This document shows, in pieces, positions 37,511 to 46,147 of a stretch of DNA of 64,000 nucleotides. Under the pieces are notes generated by a model. That model was given only the letters and a program-made list of their open reading frames with translations. It was not told the DNA's origin and ran no database searches. Each line of letters starts with the position of its first letter. Positions within the stretch are counted from its first letter, which is position 1. A program made the translations under genes and the position numbers. Origin of the DNA: Ensifer adhaerens (GTDB lineage Bacteria; Pseudomonadota; Alphaproteobacteria; Rhizobiales; Rhizobiaceae). The stretch lies in the NCBI RefSeq assembly GCF_002007205.1, contig NZ_LAZS01000005.1, positions 1,240,001 through 1,304,000 of the forward strand. Direction: 5' to 3'.

Positions 37511-38971
37511 TCAATTCAAAATCTGTTCGTTGTGCGCCGGGGCGACTTCAACCGTTCTCTTGCCAGCGCGCGACTTGCCGACAACGAGCGGCTCGGAGCG
37601 CTCGAAATTGGCGCCGGCAACGGCGTCGCCGATGATCACCATGACCGGGCCTGAAAGCTCGCTGCGGCTTTCGAGATCCGGCAGGTCCTTCAGCGTGCCG
37701 TGCAACAGGCGGCGGTCCGCCCGGCTGGCATTCTCGATGACGGCGACGGTCGTTTCCGCCGGCAGGCCGGCCTCCATCAGGCGGCCGGCAACCGACGCGG
37801 CGACCGTGCGCCCCATGTAGACGGCAATCGTGGCACCGGAGACGGCAAGGCGCGCCCAATCGGGCAGGACTTCGCCAGTCAGATCATGCCCTGTCGTGAA
37901 GACCAGCGAGGAGGCAACGCCGCGCAGCGTCAGCGGCAGTTCGAAATCGGCCGCAGCGGCGAAGGCGGACGTGATACCGGGGACGATGTCATAGCTGATG
38001 CCGGCTTCGCGGAGTGCCGCCATTTCTTCGCCGGCACGGCCGTAGACCAGCGGATCGCCGGACTTCAGACGAACGACGCGCTTGCCTTCGGCAGCGAGCA
38101 TCACCAGCAGCTGGTTGATCTCACCTTGAGACTTCGTGTGGCAGCCCTTGCGCTTGCCGACAGACAGGCGCTCGGCATCGCGGCGGCCCATATCGACGAT
38201 CGCCTGCGGCACCAGCGCATCATAAACGATCGCATCAGCCTCCATCATCACGCGCTGGGCGCGCAGCGTCAGCAGGTCTTCGGCACCCGGGCCGGCGCCG
38301 ACGAGCCAGACATGGCCCCTCGCCTTCTCGGGCGCATCGAGCAGACGCGAAGCCTCACGGCGGGCAGCAGCCAGATCGCCGCCGGCGACCTTGTCTGCCA
38401 CCGGCCCCTGGAAAAACCGGCGCCAGAACATGCGGCGGGCAACGCCGCGCGGCACCAGGCGATCGACGGCCTCGCGATAGCTCGCGGCAAGCGAAGCAAC
38501 GACGCCGAGCGAGGGGGACAGCAGCTGATCTATCTGCGCACGGATCATCTGCGCCAGAACGGGTCCTGCCCCTTCGGTCCCGATGGCGACTGCAACGGGG
38601 GCACGGTTCACGAGCGCCGGCGTGAAGAAGTCGCAGAAGTCGGGCTGGTCGACGGCATTTGCCGGGATCTTGCGTTCACGCGCTGCAAGGACGATGCGCT
38701 GATCCTCGACGGCATTGCCGGTCGCGGCAAAAACGAGAATGGCGCCGTCGAGCTGCTCGGGTGCGAAGGCGGCCGCGACATGTTCGATCCCACGGTCACG
38801 AAGGTATTGTGCGAACTCCGCTTCCGGCGCGTCGGCGAAGACGACGATCGACGCTTCGGTGTTCAGCAGCAGCCGCACCTTGGCAAAGGCTTCGTCGCCA
38901 TTGCCGAAAACCGCCACGCGCTTTTGCGCGACGCGAAAGAATGCGGGGAAAACGGCGAGCTGCTGCGACAT
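37511..38971 (-). CDS. cysG: Siroheme synthase (trifunctional)
   Basis: Makes siroheme from uroporphyrinogen III: two methylations, NAD-dependent oxidation and iron insertion. 486 aa. The N-terminal part (about 1-215) is the dehydrogenase/ferrochelatase with VAVFGNGDEA and the short dimerisation region; from about 218 is the methyltransferase with VWLVGAGPGAEDLLTLRA and LKSGDPLVYGRAGEE. The start at 38971 is where homology begins; codons upstream to 39181 are unlikely. Supplies the cofactor for the adjacent reductase. Confidence 0.93.
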   Translation of the reverse strand: MSQQLAVFPAFFRVAQKRVAVFGNGDEAFAKVRLLLNTEASIVVFADAPEAEFAQYLRDRGIEHVAAAFAPEQLDGAILVFAATGNAVEDQRIVLAARERKIPANAVDQPDFCDFFTPALVNRAPVAVAIGTEGAGPVLAQMIRAQIDQLLSPSLGVVASLAASYREAVDRLVPRGVARRMFWRRFFQGPVADKVAGGDLAAARREASRLLDAPEKARGHVWLVGAGPGAEDLLTLRAQRVMMEADAIVYDALVPQAIVDMGRRDAERLSVGKRKGCHTKSQGEINQLLVMLAAEGKRVVRLKSGDPLVYGRAGEEMAALREAGISYDIVPGITSAFAAAADFELPLTLRGVASSLVFTTGHDLTGEVLPDWARLAVSGATIAVYMGRTVAASVAGRLMEAGLPAETTVAVIENASRADRRLLHGTLKDLPDLESRSELSGPVMVIIGDAVAGANFERSEPLVVGKSRAGKRTVEVAPAHNEQILN

Positions 38972-39203
38972 GGTCTGACAAACGGTTCCTTCTACAGGCT
39001 GCGGCGAATATCCCGCATGCGGCACGACAATTGAAGGAACAGAAATTTCAATGCCTTTCCGGTCCCGTATTGTTTTGCTCGGCGGTGCATCATTTTGAGC
39101 AAATATCTCCGAGCCCTGCACAACACCTGCTCTTTCCGCGGCCATTGCGCCGCATGGGGAACCTCCGTTAAATGCGGTCACTGACTTGCCGGAGACCTAT
39201 GAC

Positions 39204-39791
39204 ATGACAAAACCCGAACTCGCCGAACGGCTTTTGACCGTGATCGAGCAGGATATTCTGCCGCTTACCGAAAAGGGTGTCGCCGCCGGCAACAAGGTCT
39301 TCGGCGCGGCGATCCTGCGCAAGTCCGACCTGTCGCTGGTGCTCGCCGAAACCAACAACGAGACGGAAAATCCGCTCTGGCACGGCGAAGTGCACACGCT
39401 AAAGCGTTTCTACGAGATGGCGGAAAAGCCGGATACGCGCGACCTCGTCTTCCTGTCGACGCACGAGCCCTGCTCCATGTGCCTTTCGGCCATCACCTGG
39501 GCCGGTTTCGACAATTTCTATTATTTCTTCAGCCACGAGGATTCCCGCGACTCGTTCGCGATCCCGCACGACCTGAAGATCCTGAAAGAGGTCTTCCTTC
39601 TGGAGCCGGGCGGCTACGCCAAGGACAATGCCTTCTGGTACTCGGCCTCGATCGCAGCTCTCTCGAAGGGCGCCGATCCCGAAACTCGTGACCGCCTTGC
39701 CGCCCAGGACGCCCGTATCCGCGCCCGCTATCAGGGCCTTTCCGACAGCTATCAGTCGGGCAAGGACGAAAACGCCATTCCACTGAACTGA
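39204..39791 (+). CDS. Nucleoside deaminase-like protein (CDA fold)
   Basis: A 195-aa zinc-dependent deaminase-type protein. Zinc and catalytic residues are visible in WHGEVHTLKRF (His-Gly-Glu) and HEPCSMCLSAITW (PCxxC). The sequence between and after (NFYYFFSHEDSRDSF) is unlike standard guanine, cytidine or tRNA deaminases, so the substrate is open. ATG at 39204 with GGAG 9 bases ahead. The mazG gene follows 5 bases after its stop, suggesting a joint role in nucleotide pool cleaning. Confidence 0.82.
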   Translation: MTKPELAERLLTVIEQDILPLTEKGVAAGNKVFGAAILRKSDLSLVLAETNNETENPLWHGEVHTLKRFYEMAEKPDTRDLVFLSTHEPCSMCLSAITWAGFDNFYYFFSHEDSRDSFAIPHDLKILKEVFLLEPGGYAKDNAFWYSASIAALSKGADPETRDRLAAQDARIRARYQGLSDSYQSGKDENAIPLN

Positions 39792-39796
39792 GATCC

Positions 39797-40630
39797 ATGG
39801 AACCTTCACGCGACATAAAGCGCCTGCTCGACATCATGGCGGCGCTCCGCCAGCCAGAGACCGGCTGCCCCTGGGACATCGTCCAGACCTTCGAGACGAT
39901 CAAGCCCTATACGATCGAGGAAGCCTATGAAGTCGCCGACGCCATCGAGCGTAGCGACATGCACGACCTTTGCGACGAGCTCGGGGACCTGCTGCTGCAG
40001 GTGGTCTTCCACTCCCGGATGGCAGAGGAAGCCGGGGACTTTGCCTTTGGCGACGTCGTCGAGGCGGTCACGCGAAAGATGATCCGCCGCCATCCGCATG
40101 TCTTTGCCCGATCCGACGCCGACACGCCCGAGGCAGTCAAGCTGCAATGGGATGAGATCAAGCAGGCCGAAAAGGCCGAGCGACAGGAAAAACGCGCCAA
40201 GCGCGGTCTTGCTCCCGACGCCGCCGCCAACCATCTCGGCTCGGTGCAGCGCTCGTTTCCGGCCCTGATCGAGGCGCTGAAACTACAGGAACGGGCGGCC
40301 AAAGTCGGCTTCGACTGGTCGGAGCCCGAACCTATACTCGACAAGATCGAGGAAGAGATCGGCGAATTGCGCCAGGCGTTGCGCGAAAAGGACCGTGCCA
40401 AGGTCAGCGACGAACTGGGTGACCTGATCTTCGCCGTCGTCAATATCGGCCGCCATGTCGGCACCGACCCGGAGATGGCGCTGCGCGGCACCAACACGAA
40501 ATTCCGTCGACGGTTCGCACATATCGAGCGCGAGCTTGAAGCCGGCGGCGAGACGCTCGACGGAGCGACGCTGGAGCGGATGGAAGAGCTTTGGCAGGCG
40601 GCAAAGGCGATCGAGCGGCAGCTCGGCTAA
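39797..40630 (+). CDS. mazG: Nucleoside triphosphate pyrophosphohydrolase MazG
   Basis: Hydrolyses nucleoside triphosphates to monophosphates and pyrophosphate. 277 aa with two MazG repeats: GCPWDIVQTFETIKPYTIEE with EEAYEV and DELGDLLLQVVFHS in the first, and EEIGELRQAL with DELGDLIFAVVNIGRH in the second. These ExxE...ExxD patterns bind magnesium. It is coupled to the deaminase gene upstream and converges on hflX. The 97-base gap beyond has a 9-bp hairpin without a T tail. Confidence 0.95.
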   Translation: MEPSRDIKRLLDIMAALRQPETGCPWDIVQTFETIKPYTIEEAYEVADAIERSDMHDLCDELGDLLLQVVFHSRMAEEAGDFAFGDVVEAVTRKMIRRHPHVFARSDADTPEAVKLQWDEIKQAEKAERQEKRAKRGLAPDAAANHLGSVQRSFPALIEALKLQERAAKVGFDWSEPEPILDKIEEEIGELRQALREKDRAKVSDELGDLIFAVVNIGRHVGTDPEMALRGTNTKFRRRFAHIERELEAGGETLDGATLERMEELWQAAKAIERQLG

Positions 40631-40727
40631 CGCCGTCGGGACGCATGTTTACGATACCCCCGCACGCAGCCAGCAAACCGGCTGCGTGTGGATCCGAGCA
40701 AGACGCGCAAGCCTGCCGGTTTTCGGC

Positions 40728-42053
40728 CTACCAGTCTTCCGCGATGGGCTTCGGCCCGTTCCCGAGCCGACGCTCGAGATCGGAGGCCTCGTTTTCGGTG
40801 AGCCGAAGATCGAGGCTGACGCGTCCGTCTTCCAGATCCTCGCGGCCATCAACGATGGCGTGCTGATAGATCCAGGGCAGAAGCTGCAACTGGTCGATGG
40901 CGAGAACGACGGTGCATTCGGTCAACACGCCGGACAGGCGGCGGCCGATTTCCGCGAGCAGACCATCGACGCCTTCGCCCGATATCGCCGAAACGGCGAC
41001 CGTGTTTTCCGACGTCGCCGCCTTGCCCTGCAGCGCCTCGCGCGATTCGGCGTCGAGCCGGTCGATCTTGTTCCAGACCTCGATCAGGCGCTCGGAGGCC
41101 TCCTTCTCGTCGATGCCGAGATCGGCGAGAATGCGAAGCACGTCGCTTGCCTGCGCCTGGTTGTCCGGATCGGAGAGATCGCGCACATGCAGGATCAGGT
41201 CCGCCTCCAGCACCTCTTCGAGCGTCGCGCGGAAGGCGGCGACCAAGTGCGTCGGCAGGTCGGAAATGAAACCGACCGTGTCGGACAGGATCACCATACG
41301 GCCATGCGGCAGCTTCAGCCGCCGAAGAGTCGGATCGAGCGTCGCAAACAGCATGTCCTCGGCCAGAACCCCTGCCCCGGTCATGCGATTGAACAGCGTC
41401 GACTTGCCGGCGTTGGTGTAGCCGACGAGCGCGACGATCGGGTGCGGCACCTTCTTGCGCTTGGAACGGTGCAATTGCCGGGTGCGGCGCACCTGCTCCA
41501 ATTCGCGCTCGAGCTTGACGATGCGATCCTGCAGCAAGCGACGGTCCGCTTCGATCTGGGTTTCACCGGGGCCGCCCATGAAGCCGCCACCGCCGCGCTG
41601 GCGCTCAAGGTGGGTCCAGCTTCGAACCAGCCGGCCCTTCTGATAGTTGAGATGCGCGAGATCGACCTGCAGCGTGCCTTCCTTGGTGGAGGCGCGGCGG
41701 CCGAAGATCTCGAGAATGAGGCCCGTACGGTCAATGACCTTGGCGTTCCATTCCTTTTCAAGATTGCGCTGCTGCACGGGCGTCAGCGGATGGTCGACGA
41801 TGACGAGGCCGGCATCGAGCTCGACGAGGATATGTCCGATTTCCTCGATCTTGCCGCTGCCGAGCAAGGTACCGGGCTTCGGCTGCGACACCGGAACGAT
41901 GGCGCCGTGCACGACCTCGAGATCGATCGCCATGGCCAGACCGGTCGCCTCTTCGAGGCGGCTTTCGTCCGAGCGTGTCGTCGTCGTGGCAAGAATCTCT
42001 GCGGACTGTCTCCCGGTCTTCTTCAAGACCGGGACGATGACGACCGCGCGCAT
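40728..42053 (-). CDS. hflX: Ribosome-associated GTPase HflX
   Basis: GTPase that dissociates stalled ribosomes under stress. 441 aa from this ATG: N-terminal HflX domain with the GSGKIEEIGHIL segment and the glycine-rich GGGGFMGGPGETQIEADRR, then the G domain with GYTNAGKST (G1), DTVGFISDLP (G3) and WNKIDRL (G4). The frame stays open upstream for 26 codons to the TGA of hfq, with plausible coding sequence (SSSIIPELEKLRDDM) but no ATG, GTG or TTG; an ATT at 42116 is the only unusual candidate. The ATG at 42053 lacks a good ribosome-binding site, so the true N-terminus is uncertain. Confidence 0.92.
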   Translation of the reverse strand: MRAVVIVPVLKKTGRQSAEILATTTTRSDESRLEEATGLAMAIDLEVVHGAIVPVSQPKPGTLLGSGKIEEIGHILVELDAGLVIVDHPLTPVQQRNLEKEWNAKVIDRTGLILEIFGRRASTKEGTLQVDLAHLNYQKGRLVRSWTHLERQRGGGGFMGGPGETQIEADRRLLQDRIVKLERELEQVRRTRQLHRSKRKKVPHPIVALVGYTNAGKSTLFNRMTGAGVLAEDMLFATLDPTLRRLKLPHGRMVILSDTVGFISDLPTHLVAAFRATLEEVLEADLILHVRDLSDPDNQAQASDVLRILADLGIDEKEASERLIEVWNKIDRLDAESREALQGKAATSENTVAVSAISGEGVDGLLAEIGRRLSGVLTECTVVLAIDQLQLLPWIYQHAIVDGREDLEDGRVSLDLRLTENEASDLERRLGNGPKPIAEDW

Positions 42054-42131
42054 GTCGTCGCGGAGCTTCTCGAGCTCCGGTATGATCGACGACGATTTTG
42101 AATCCCGTTTGGTAATGTGCCTAACGTCCCG

Positions 42132-42374
42132 TCAGGATGCGGCTTCTTCGTTCTCGAACATCTGCAGCGGCTGGCCGGGCATGATGGTCGAGATCGCGTG
42201 CTTGTAGACCAATTGCGAGTGGCCATCGCGACGCAGCAGGACGCAGAAGTTGTCGAACGAGGTCACAACGCCGGTGAGCTTGACGCCGTTGATGAGAAAA
42301 ATTGTCAAGGAAATCTTTTGCTTGCGGACCGTATTGAGAAAGAGATCCTGCAAGTTTTGAGAACGTTCCGCCAT
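42132..42374 (-). CDS. hfq: RNA-binding protein Hfq
   Basis: RNA chaperone for small-RNA regulation. 80 aa: [19 protein letters not shown] is Sm1, and [14 protein letters not shown] contains the YKHA Sm2 motif. The short acidic C-terminus is usual in rhizobia. It sits between the aminotransferase gene and hflX. The 110 bases upstream hold a GC-rich hairpin near 42397-42416 that may end aminotransferase transcripts, and probably the hfq promoter. Confidence 0.97.
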
Positions 42375-42484
42375 CGCGCCGCTTCTTTCTTATTTGCCGG
42401 CGTTTCGCGCCGGTGCATTTTTGTCAAATTCTGCAATCCGAGGTGCCACAAGTACCTTCCCCGACACCCCGTCAGAGTTTGGTA

Positions 42485-43348
42485 TCAAATCAATGTCTTT
42501 TCCGCAACGCCGAAAAAGGCTTCACGAATATTCTGTGCTATGCTTCCCGGATGACCGTTGCCGATCGGCCTGCCGTCGACCGAAATGACGGGGAAACAGA
42601 TGCTGGTGGCGGCCGTGATGAAGACTTCGCGCGCTGCGAGCATCTCGTCTACCGAAAACGCCCTCTCCTCGATTTTGAGCCCCAGCGGTGCTGCGACATC
42701 CATCAGTGTCGTGCGGGTTACCCCGCGCAGAATTCCATGCTCGGCCGGCCGCGTGCGCAGGTTTCCGTCGCGATCGACGATCCAGACATTGGTGGCTGCC
42801 CCCTCCTTCACGGTGCCGTCGGCGTCGACGAAGATCGCCTCCTGCGCGCCTTCCTCCTTGGCCTTCTGGCGCGCGAGCACGTTGGGCAGAAGCCCGACCG
42901 ACTTGATATCGACCCGGTCCCAGCGGTTCTCCGCCACGGTGATCGCCGCAATTCCATGGGTCGCCTTCCTGGCGATGGCCTCGGCATCGGTGCGCTTTGC
43001 CGTCACGACAACAGTCGGCATCGTTCCCTTGGCCGGAAACACATGATCCCGGCGCGCCACGCCGCGCGTGACCTGCAGATAGAACAGACCATTCCTCACC
43101 CGGTTGCGCCGGATAACCTCGCGGATGACATGGACGAGCGCTGCCCTGTTCATCGGCCAGTCGATGCGCAGCTCGCTGAGCGACCGGTCGAGGCGATCAA
43201 GATGGCGCGTGAGATCGACGATGTAGCCGTGACGCACTTCGCAGACCTCGTAGACGCCATCGGCAAACTGGTAGCCGCGGTCCTCGATATGGACGCCGGC
43301 GTCTCCGTGCGGCACGTAGGCGCCGTTGACATAGGCAATTCTGGGCAT
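42485..43348 (-). CDS. D-amino acid aminotransferase (class IV)
   Basis: PLP enzyme of the class IV family. 287 aa with HIEDRGYQFADGVYEVCE, the YLQVTRGVARRDHVFP strand typical of D-alanine aminotransferase-like members, and the cofactor lysine Lys149 in IKSVGLLPNVLARQKA. EAIFVDADGTVKEGAATNVW is the usual loop. The start at 43348 matches the family N-terminus (RIAYVNGAY). Located 10 bases after trkA in the nitrogen-control block, as in other rhizobia. Confidence 0.88.
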   Translation of the reverse strand: MPRIAYVNGAYVPHGDAGVHIEDRGYQFADGVYEVCEVRHGYIVDLTRHLDRLDRSLSELRIDWPMNRAALVHVIREVIRRNRVRNGLFYLQVTRGVARRDHVFPAKGTMPTVVVTAKRTDAEAIARKATHGIAAITVAENRWDRVDIKSVGLLPNVLARQKAKEEGAQEAIFVDADGTVKEGAATNVWIVDRDGNLRTRPAEHGILRGVTRTTLMDVAAPLGLKIEERAFSVDEMLAAREVFITAATSICFPVISVDGRPIGNGHPGSIAQNIREAFFGVAEKTLI

Positions 43349-43358
43349 GGTCCCGACC

Positions 43359-44735
43359 TTAGAAATACTGGATGCTGACGCGGAAAAGCTGCTCGACGTG
43401 GCGCACGGCGTCGGCCGTGGCGAAGAGCACGACACGGTCTTTCGCCTTGATCCGGGTGGCGCCGTCAGGACGAATGAACGTCTTGTCGCGATAGAGCGCA
43501 CCTATGCGGATGCCATCGGGAAGTTCGAGATCGCGCAGCGCCTTGCCGACGAGCGGCGACGTCTCCAGCGCCTCGGCCTCGATGACCTCGGCCATGCCCT
43601 TCTGCACAGCATAAACAGAGCGAATGCGCCCCTTGCGCACATGCTGCAGGACGCGCGAGATCGTGACGGCGCGCGGGTTCACATAGGCATCGACGCCGGC
43701 GGTCGCGGCAAAATCCTGATAGGACGGCTCGTTGATGAGGACGAGCGTGGACTTTGCACCCAGGTGCTTCGCCATCATGCTGCCGAGGATGTTGATCTGG
43801 TCGTTGTTGGTGAGCGCCACAACGAGATCCGCATCCTGAACGTCAGCCTGGGCGAGGATCCGCTGGTCCATGGCCGAGCCGTTGAGAACCACCGTACTGC
43901 TCAGCTTGTCCGCCATCATCACCGCGCGGTCGCGATCGCTCTCGATCAGCTTCACCCGCGTCCGCGGCTGGTGTTCCTCGATCGTCTTGGCAACGAAATA
44001 GCCGACATTGCCGCCGCCGAAAATGATGATGCGCCGCGCCTCCTGCTCCTCGTGGCCGAAGAGCGCCAGCGTGCGCCGCGCATGATCCCGATCGCAGACG
44101 ACATAGGCGATATCGCCCGCCTGCAACTGATCGTCGGAATGCGGCACCATCACCTTGCCATTGCGGAAAATGCCGGTGACGGTGGCAAGCAAGTCAGGAA
44201 ACAGTTCGCTCAACTGCTGCAGCGGCGTGCCGACGACCGGGCAGTCTTCCAGGCACTCGAAGGCGACCATGGCGATGCGGTCGTCGGCAAAACGCACGAC
44301 GTCGATCGCGCCGGGAAAGGAAATGCGCCGCAGCACCAGCCGCCCGACCTCGACTTCGGGCGAGATCGTGACGTCGATCGGCACGTTCTCGCGCGAAAAC
44401 AGGTTCGCATATTCGGGTGCGAGGTAGCTCTGTGCCCGGATGCGCGCGACCTTCGTCGGAACGTTGAAGATCGCGTGGGCGACTTCACAGGCGACGATGT
44501 TGACTTCGTCGGACAGCGTGACCGCAATCAGCATGTCGGCCTGGTCGGCGCCGGCCTTGGCCAGCACGTCCGGATGTGCGCCGTGGCCGACATAGCCGCG
44601 CACGTCGAGGCTCTCTGTGATGTTGGCGATCAGCGCCGCCGAGGTGTCGATCACCGAAACGTCGTTGTCTTCCTGTGCCAGCCGCTCGGCAATGCCGTAT
44701 CCGACCTGCCCCGCGCCACAAATGACTACCTTCAT
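43359..44735 (-). CDS. trkA: Trk system potassium uptake regulatory protein TrkA
   Basis: NAD-binding peripheral subunit that gates the TrkH/TrkG channel. 458 aa in two similar halves, each an RCK domain: CGAGQVGYGIAERL near the N-terminus and FGGGNVGYFVAKTI near residue 235, each followed by a RCK-C segment. It follows ntrX by 47 bases in the same direction. No TrkH gene is in the window. Confidence 0.94.
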   Translation of the reverse strand: MKVVICGAGQVGYGIAERLAQEDNDVSVIDTSAALIANITESLDVRGYVGHGAHPDVLAKAGADQADMLIAVTLSDEVNIVACEVAHAIFNVPTKVARIRAQSYLAPEYANLFSRENVPIDVTISPEVEVGRLVLRRISFPGAIDVVRFADDRIAMVAFECLEDCPVVGTPLQQLSELFPDLLATVTGIFRNGKVMVPHSDDQLQAGDIAYVVCDRDHARRTLALFGHEEQEARRIIIFGGGNVGYFVAKTIEEHQPRTRVKLIESDRDRAVMMADKLSSTVVLNGSAMDQRILAQADVQDADLVVALTNNDQINILGSMMAKHLGAKSTLVLINEPSYQDFAATAGVDAYVNPRAVTISRVLQHVRKGRIRSVYAVQKGMAEVIEAEALETSPLVGKALRDLELPDGIRIGALYRDKTFIRPDGATRIKAKDRVVLFATADAVRHVEQLFRVSIQYF

Positions 44736-44782
44736 GTCGTTCTTTCACATGCGAGCGCGGGCCGTTGGCCGGAAAATCCGGT

Positions 44783-46147
44783 TCAGACGCCCAACGACTT
44801 CAGCTTTCGATGCAGCGCCGACCGCTCCATGCCGACAAATTCCGCCGTGCGCGAAATGTTGCCGCCGAATCGGTTGATCTGCGCGATCAGATAATCACGT
44901 TCAAACATTTCGCGAGCCTCGCGCAGCGGCAAGGTCATAATGTGCTGATCGCCCTGAGCCGAGATCTTCGGCAGGGTATCGCCCACTTCGGTCGGCAGCA
45001 TGTCCGCCGAGATCGGCGTATCCGGACCGTCGCTGCGGGCAAGAATCATCAGGCGCTCGATGTTGTTGCGAAGCTGGCGGATGTTGCCCGGCCAGTCATG
45101 CGCCTGAAGCACCGCCAGAGCGTCGTCACCGATCTTGCGCGGGCGGATGCCCGCCTGCTCGCTGACCTGGCGCATGAACATGTCGACGAGGAACGGAATG
45201 TCCTCGCGCCGCTCGGCAAGTGCTGGCACTCGGACCGGAATGACGGCGAGCCGGTGGAAAAGGTCTTCGCGGAACAGGCCCTCGGAGATCATGTTTTCGA
45301 GGTTGTAGGCGGTGGACGAGATGATGCGGACATCGACCTTCACGCGTTTGGTACCGCCGACGCGCTCGAACTGCTGGTCGACGAGCACGCGCAGGATCTT
45401 GTTCTGCGTCTCGCGCGGCATCTCGCCGATCTCGTCGAGATAGAGAATGCCGCCATGGGCTTCCTCGAGCGCGCCGGTACGGCGCGGTTGGCCGGGCGTG
45501 CCCTCGGTTCCGAAGAGCGCGATCTCCATCCGGTCCGGCGTGATCGCCGCCGCGTTCAGCGCCACGAAGGGGCCGGCGGACCGCGTCGACTTGCGGTGGA
45601 TCATGCGCGCGACCAGTTCCTTGCCGGAGCCGGAGGGGCCCTGGATCATGATGCGGCTGTTGGTCGGCGCGACCTTTTCGACCGTCTGGCGAAGCTGCGA
45701 GACGGCGACGGAGGTGCCGATCAGTTCGACCGGATCGCCGGACTTCTTCTTCAACTCCGAGACTTCGCGCTTGAGCTTGGAGTTTTCCAGCGCCCGCTCG
45801 GCAATCAGGATCAAGCGGTCTGCCTTGAAGGGCTTCTCGATGAAGTCATAGGCGCCGCGCTTGATGGCGTTGACGGCGGTTTCGATGTTGCCGTGGCCGG
45901 AAATCATGACGACGGGAAGATCCGGGTGGCGCCCCTTGATCTCGTCGAGCAGCGCCAGGCCGTCGAGGCGGCTTCCCTGCATCCAGATGTCGAGGAAGAC
46001 CAGCCGCGGGACACGATCACTGATCGCCGCCAGCGCGCTGTCGCTGTCGAAGGCGGTGCGCGTTTCGTGCCCCTCGTCAGACAGAATACCCGACACGATC
46101 TCGCGGATATCTTCCTCATCGTCCACAACCAGAATATCAGCGGCCAT
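44783..46147 (-). CDS. ntrX: Nitrogen response regulator NtrX
   Basis: Response regulator paired with the NtrY sensor. 454 aa: receiver domain with DILVVDDEED and phosphoacceptor Asp53 in FLDIW; AAA+ domain with Walker A GPSGSGKE at 170-177; and a Fis-type helix-turn-helix at the end (NISRTAEFVGMERSALHRKL). The loop at about 213-224 reads GTEGTPGQPRRT, so the GAFTGA motif that contacts sigma-54 is missing, as known for alphaproteobacterial NtrX. It probably acts on sigma-70 promoters. It overlaps ntrY by 11 bases. Confidence 0.95.
   Translation of the reverse strand: MAADILVVDDEEDIREIVSGILSDEGHETRTAFDSDSALAAISDRVPRLVFLDIWMQGSRLDGLALLDEIKGRHPDLPVVMISGHGNIETAVNAIKRGAYDFIEKPFKADRLILIAERALENSKLKREVSELKKKSGDPVELIGTSVAVSQLRQTVEKVAPTNSRIMIQGPSGSGKELVARMIHRKSTRSAGPFVALNAAAITPDRMEIALFGTEGTPGQPRRTGALEEAHGGILYLDEIGEMPRETQNKILRVLVDQQFERVGGTKRVKVDVRIISSTAYNLENMISEGLFREDLFHRLAVIPVRVPALAERREDIPFLVDMFMRQVSEQAGIRPRKIGDDALAVLQAHDWPGNIRQLRNNIERLMILARSDGPDTPISADMLPTEVGDTLPKISAQGDQHIMTLPLREAREMFERDYLIAQINRFGGNISRTAEFVGMERSALHRKLKSLGV

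Noticed and set aside
40663-40688. Terminator between mazG and hflX
   Set aside because: A 9-bp stem is present but neither side has a T run, so I mention it only in the mazG entry.
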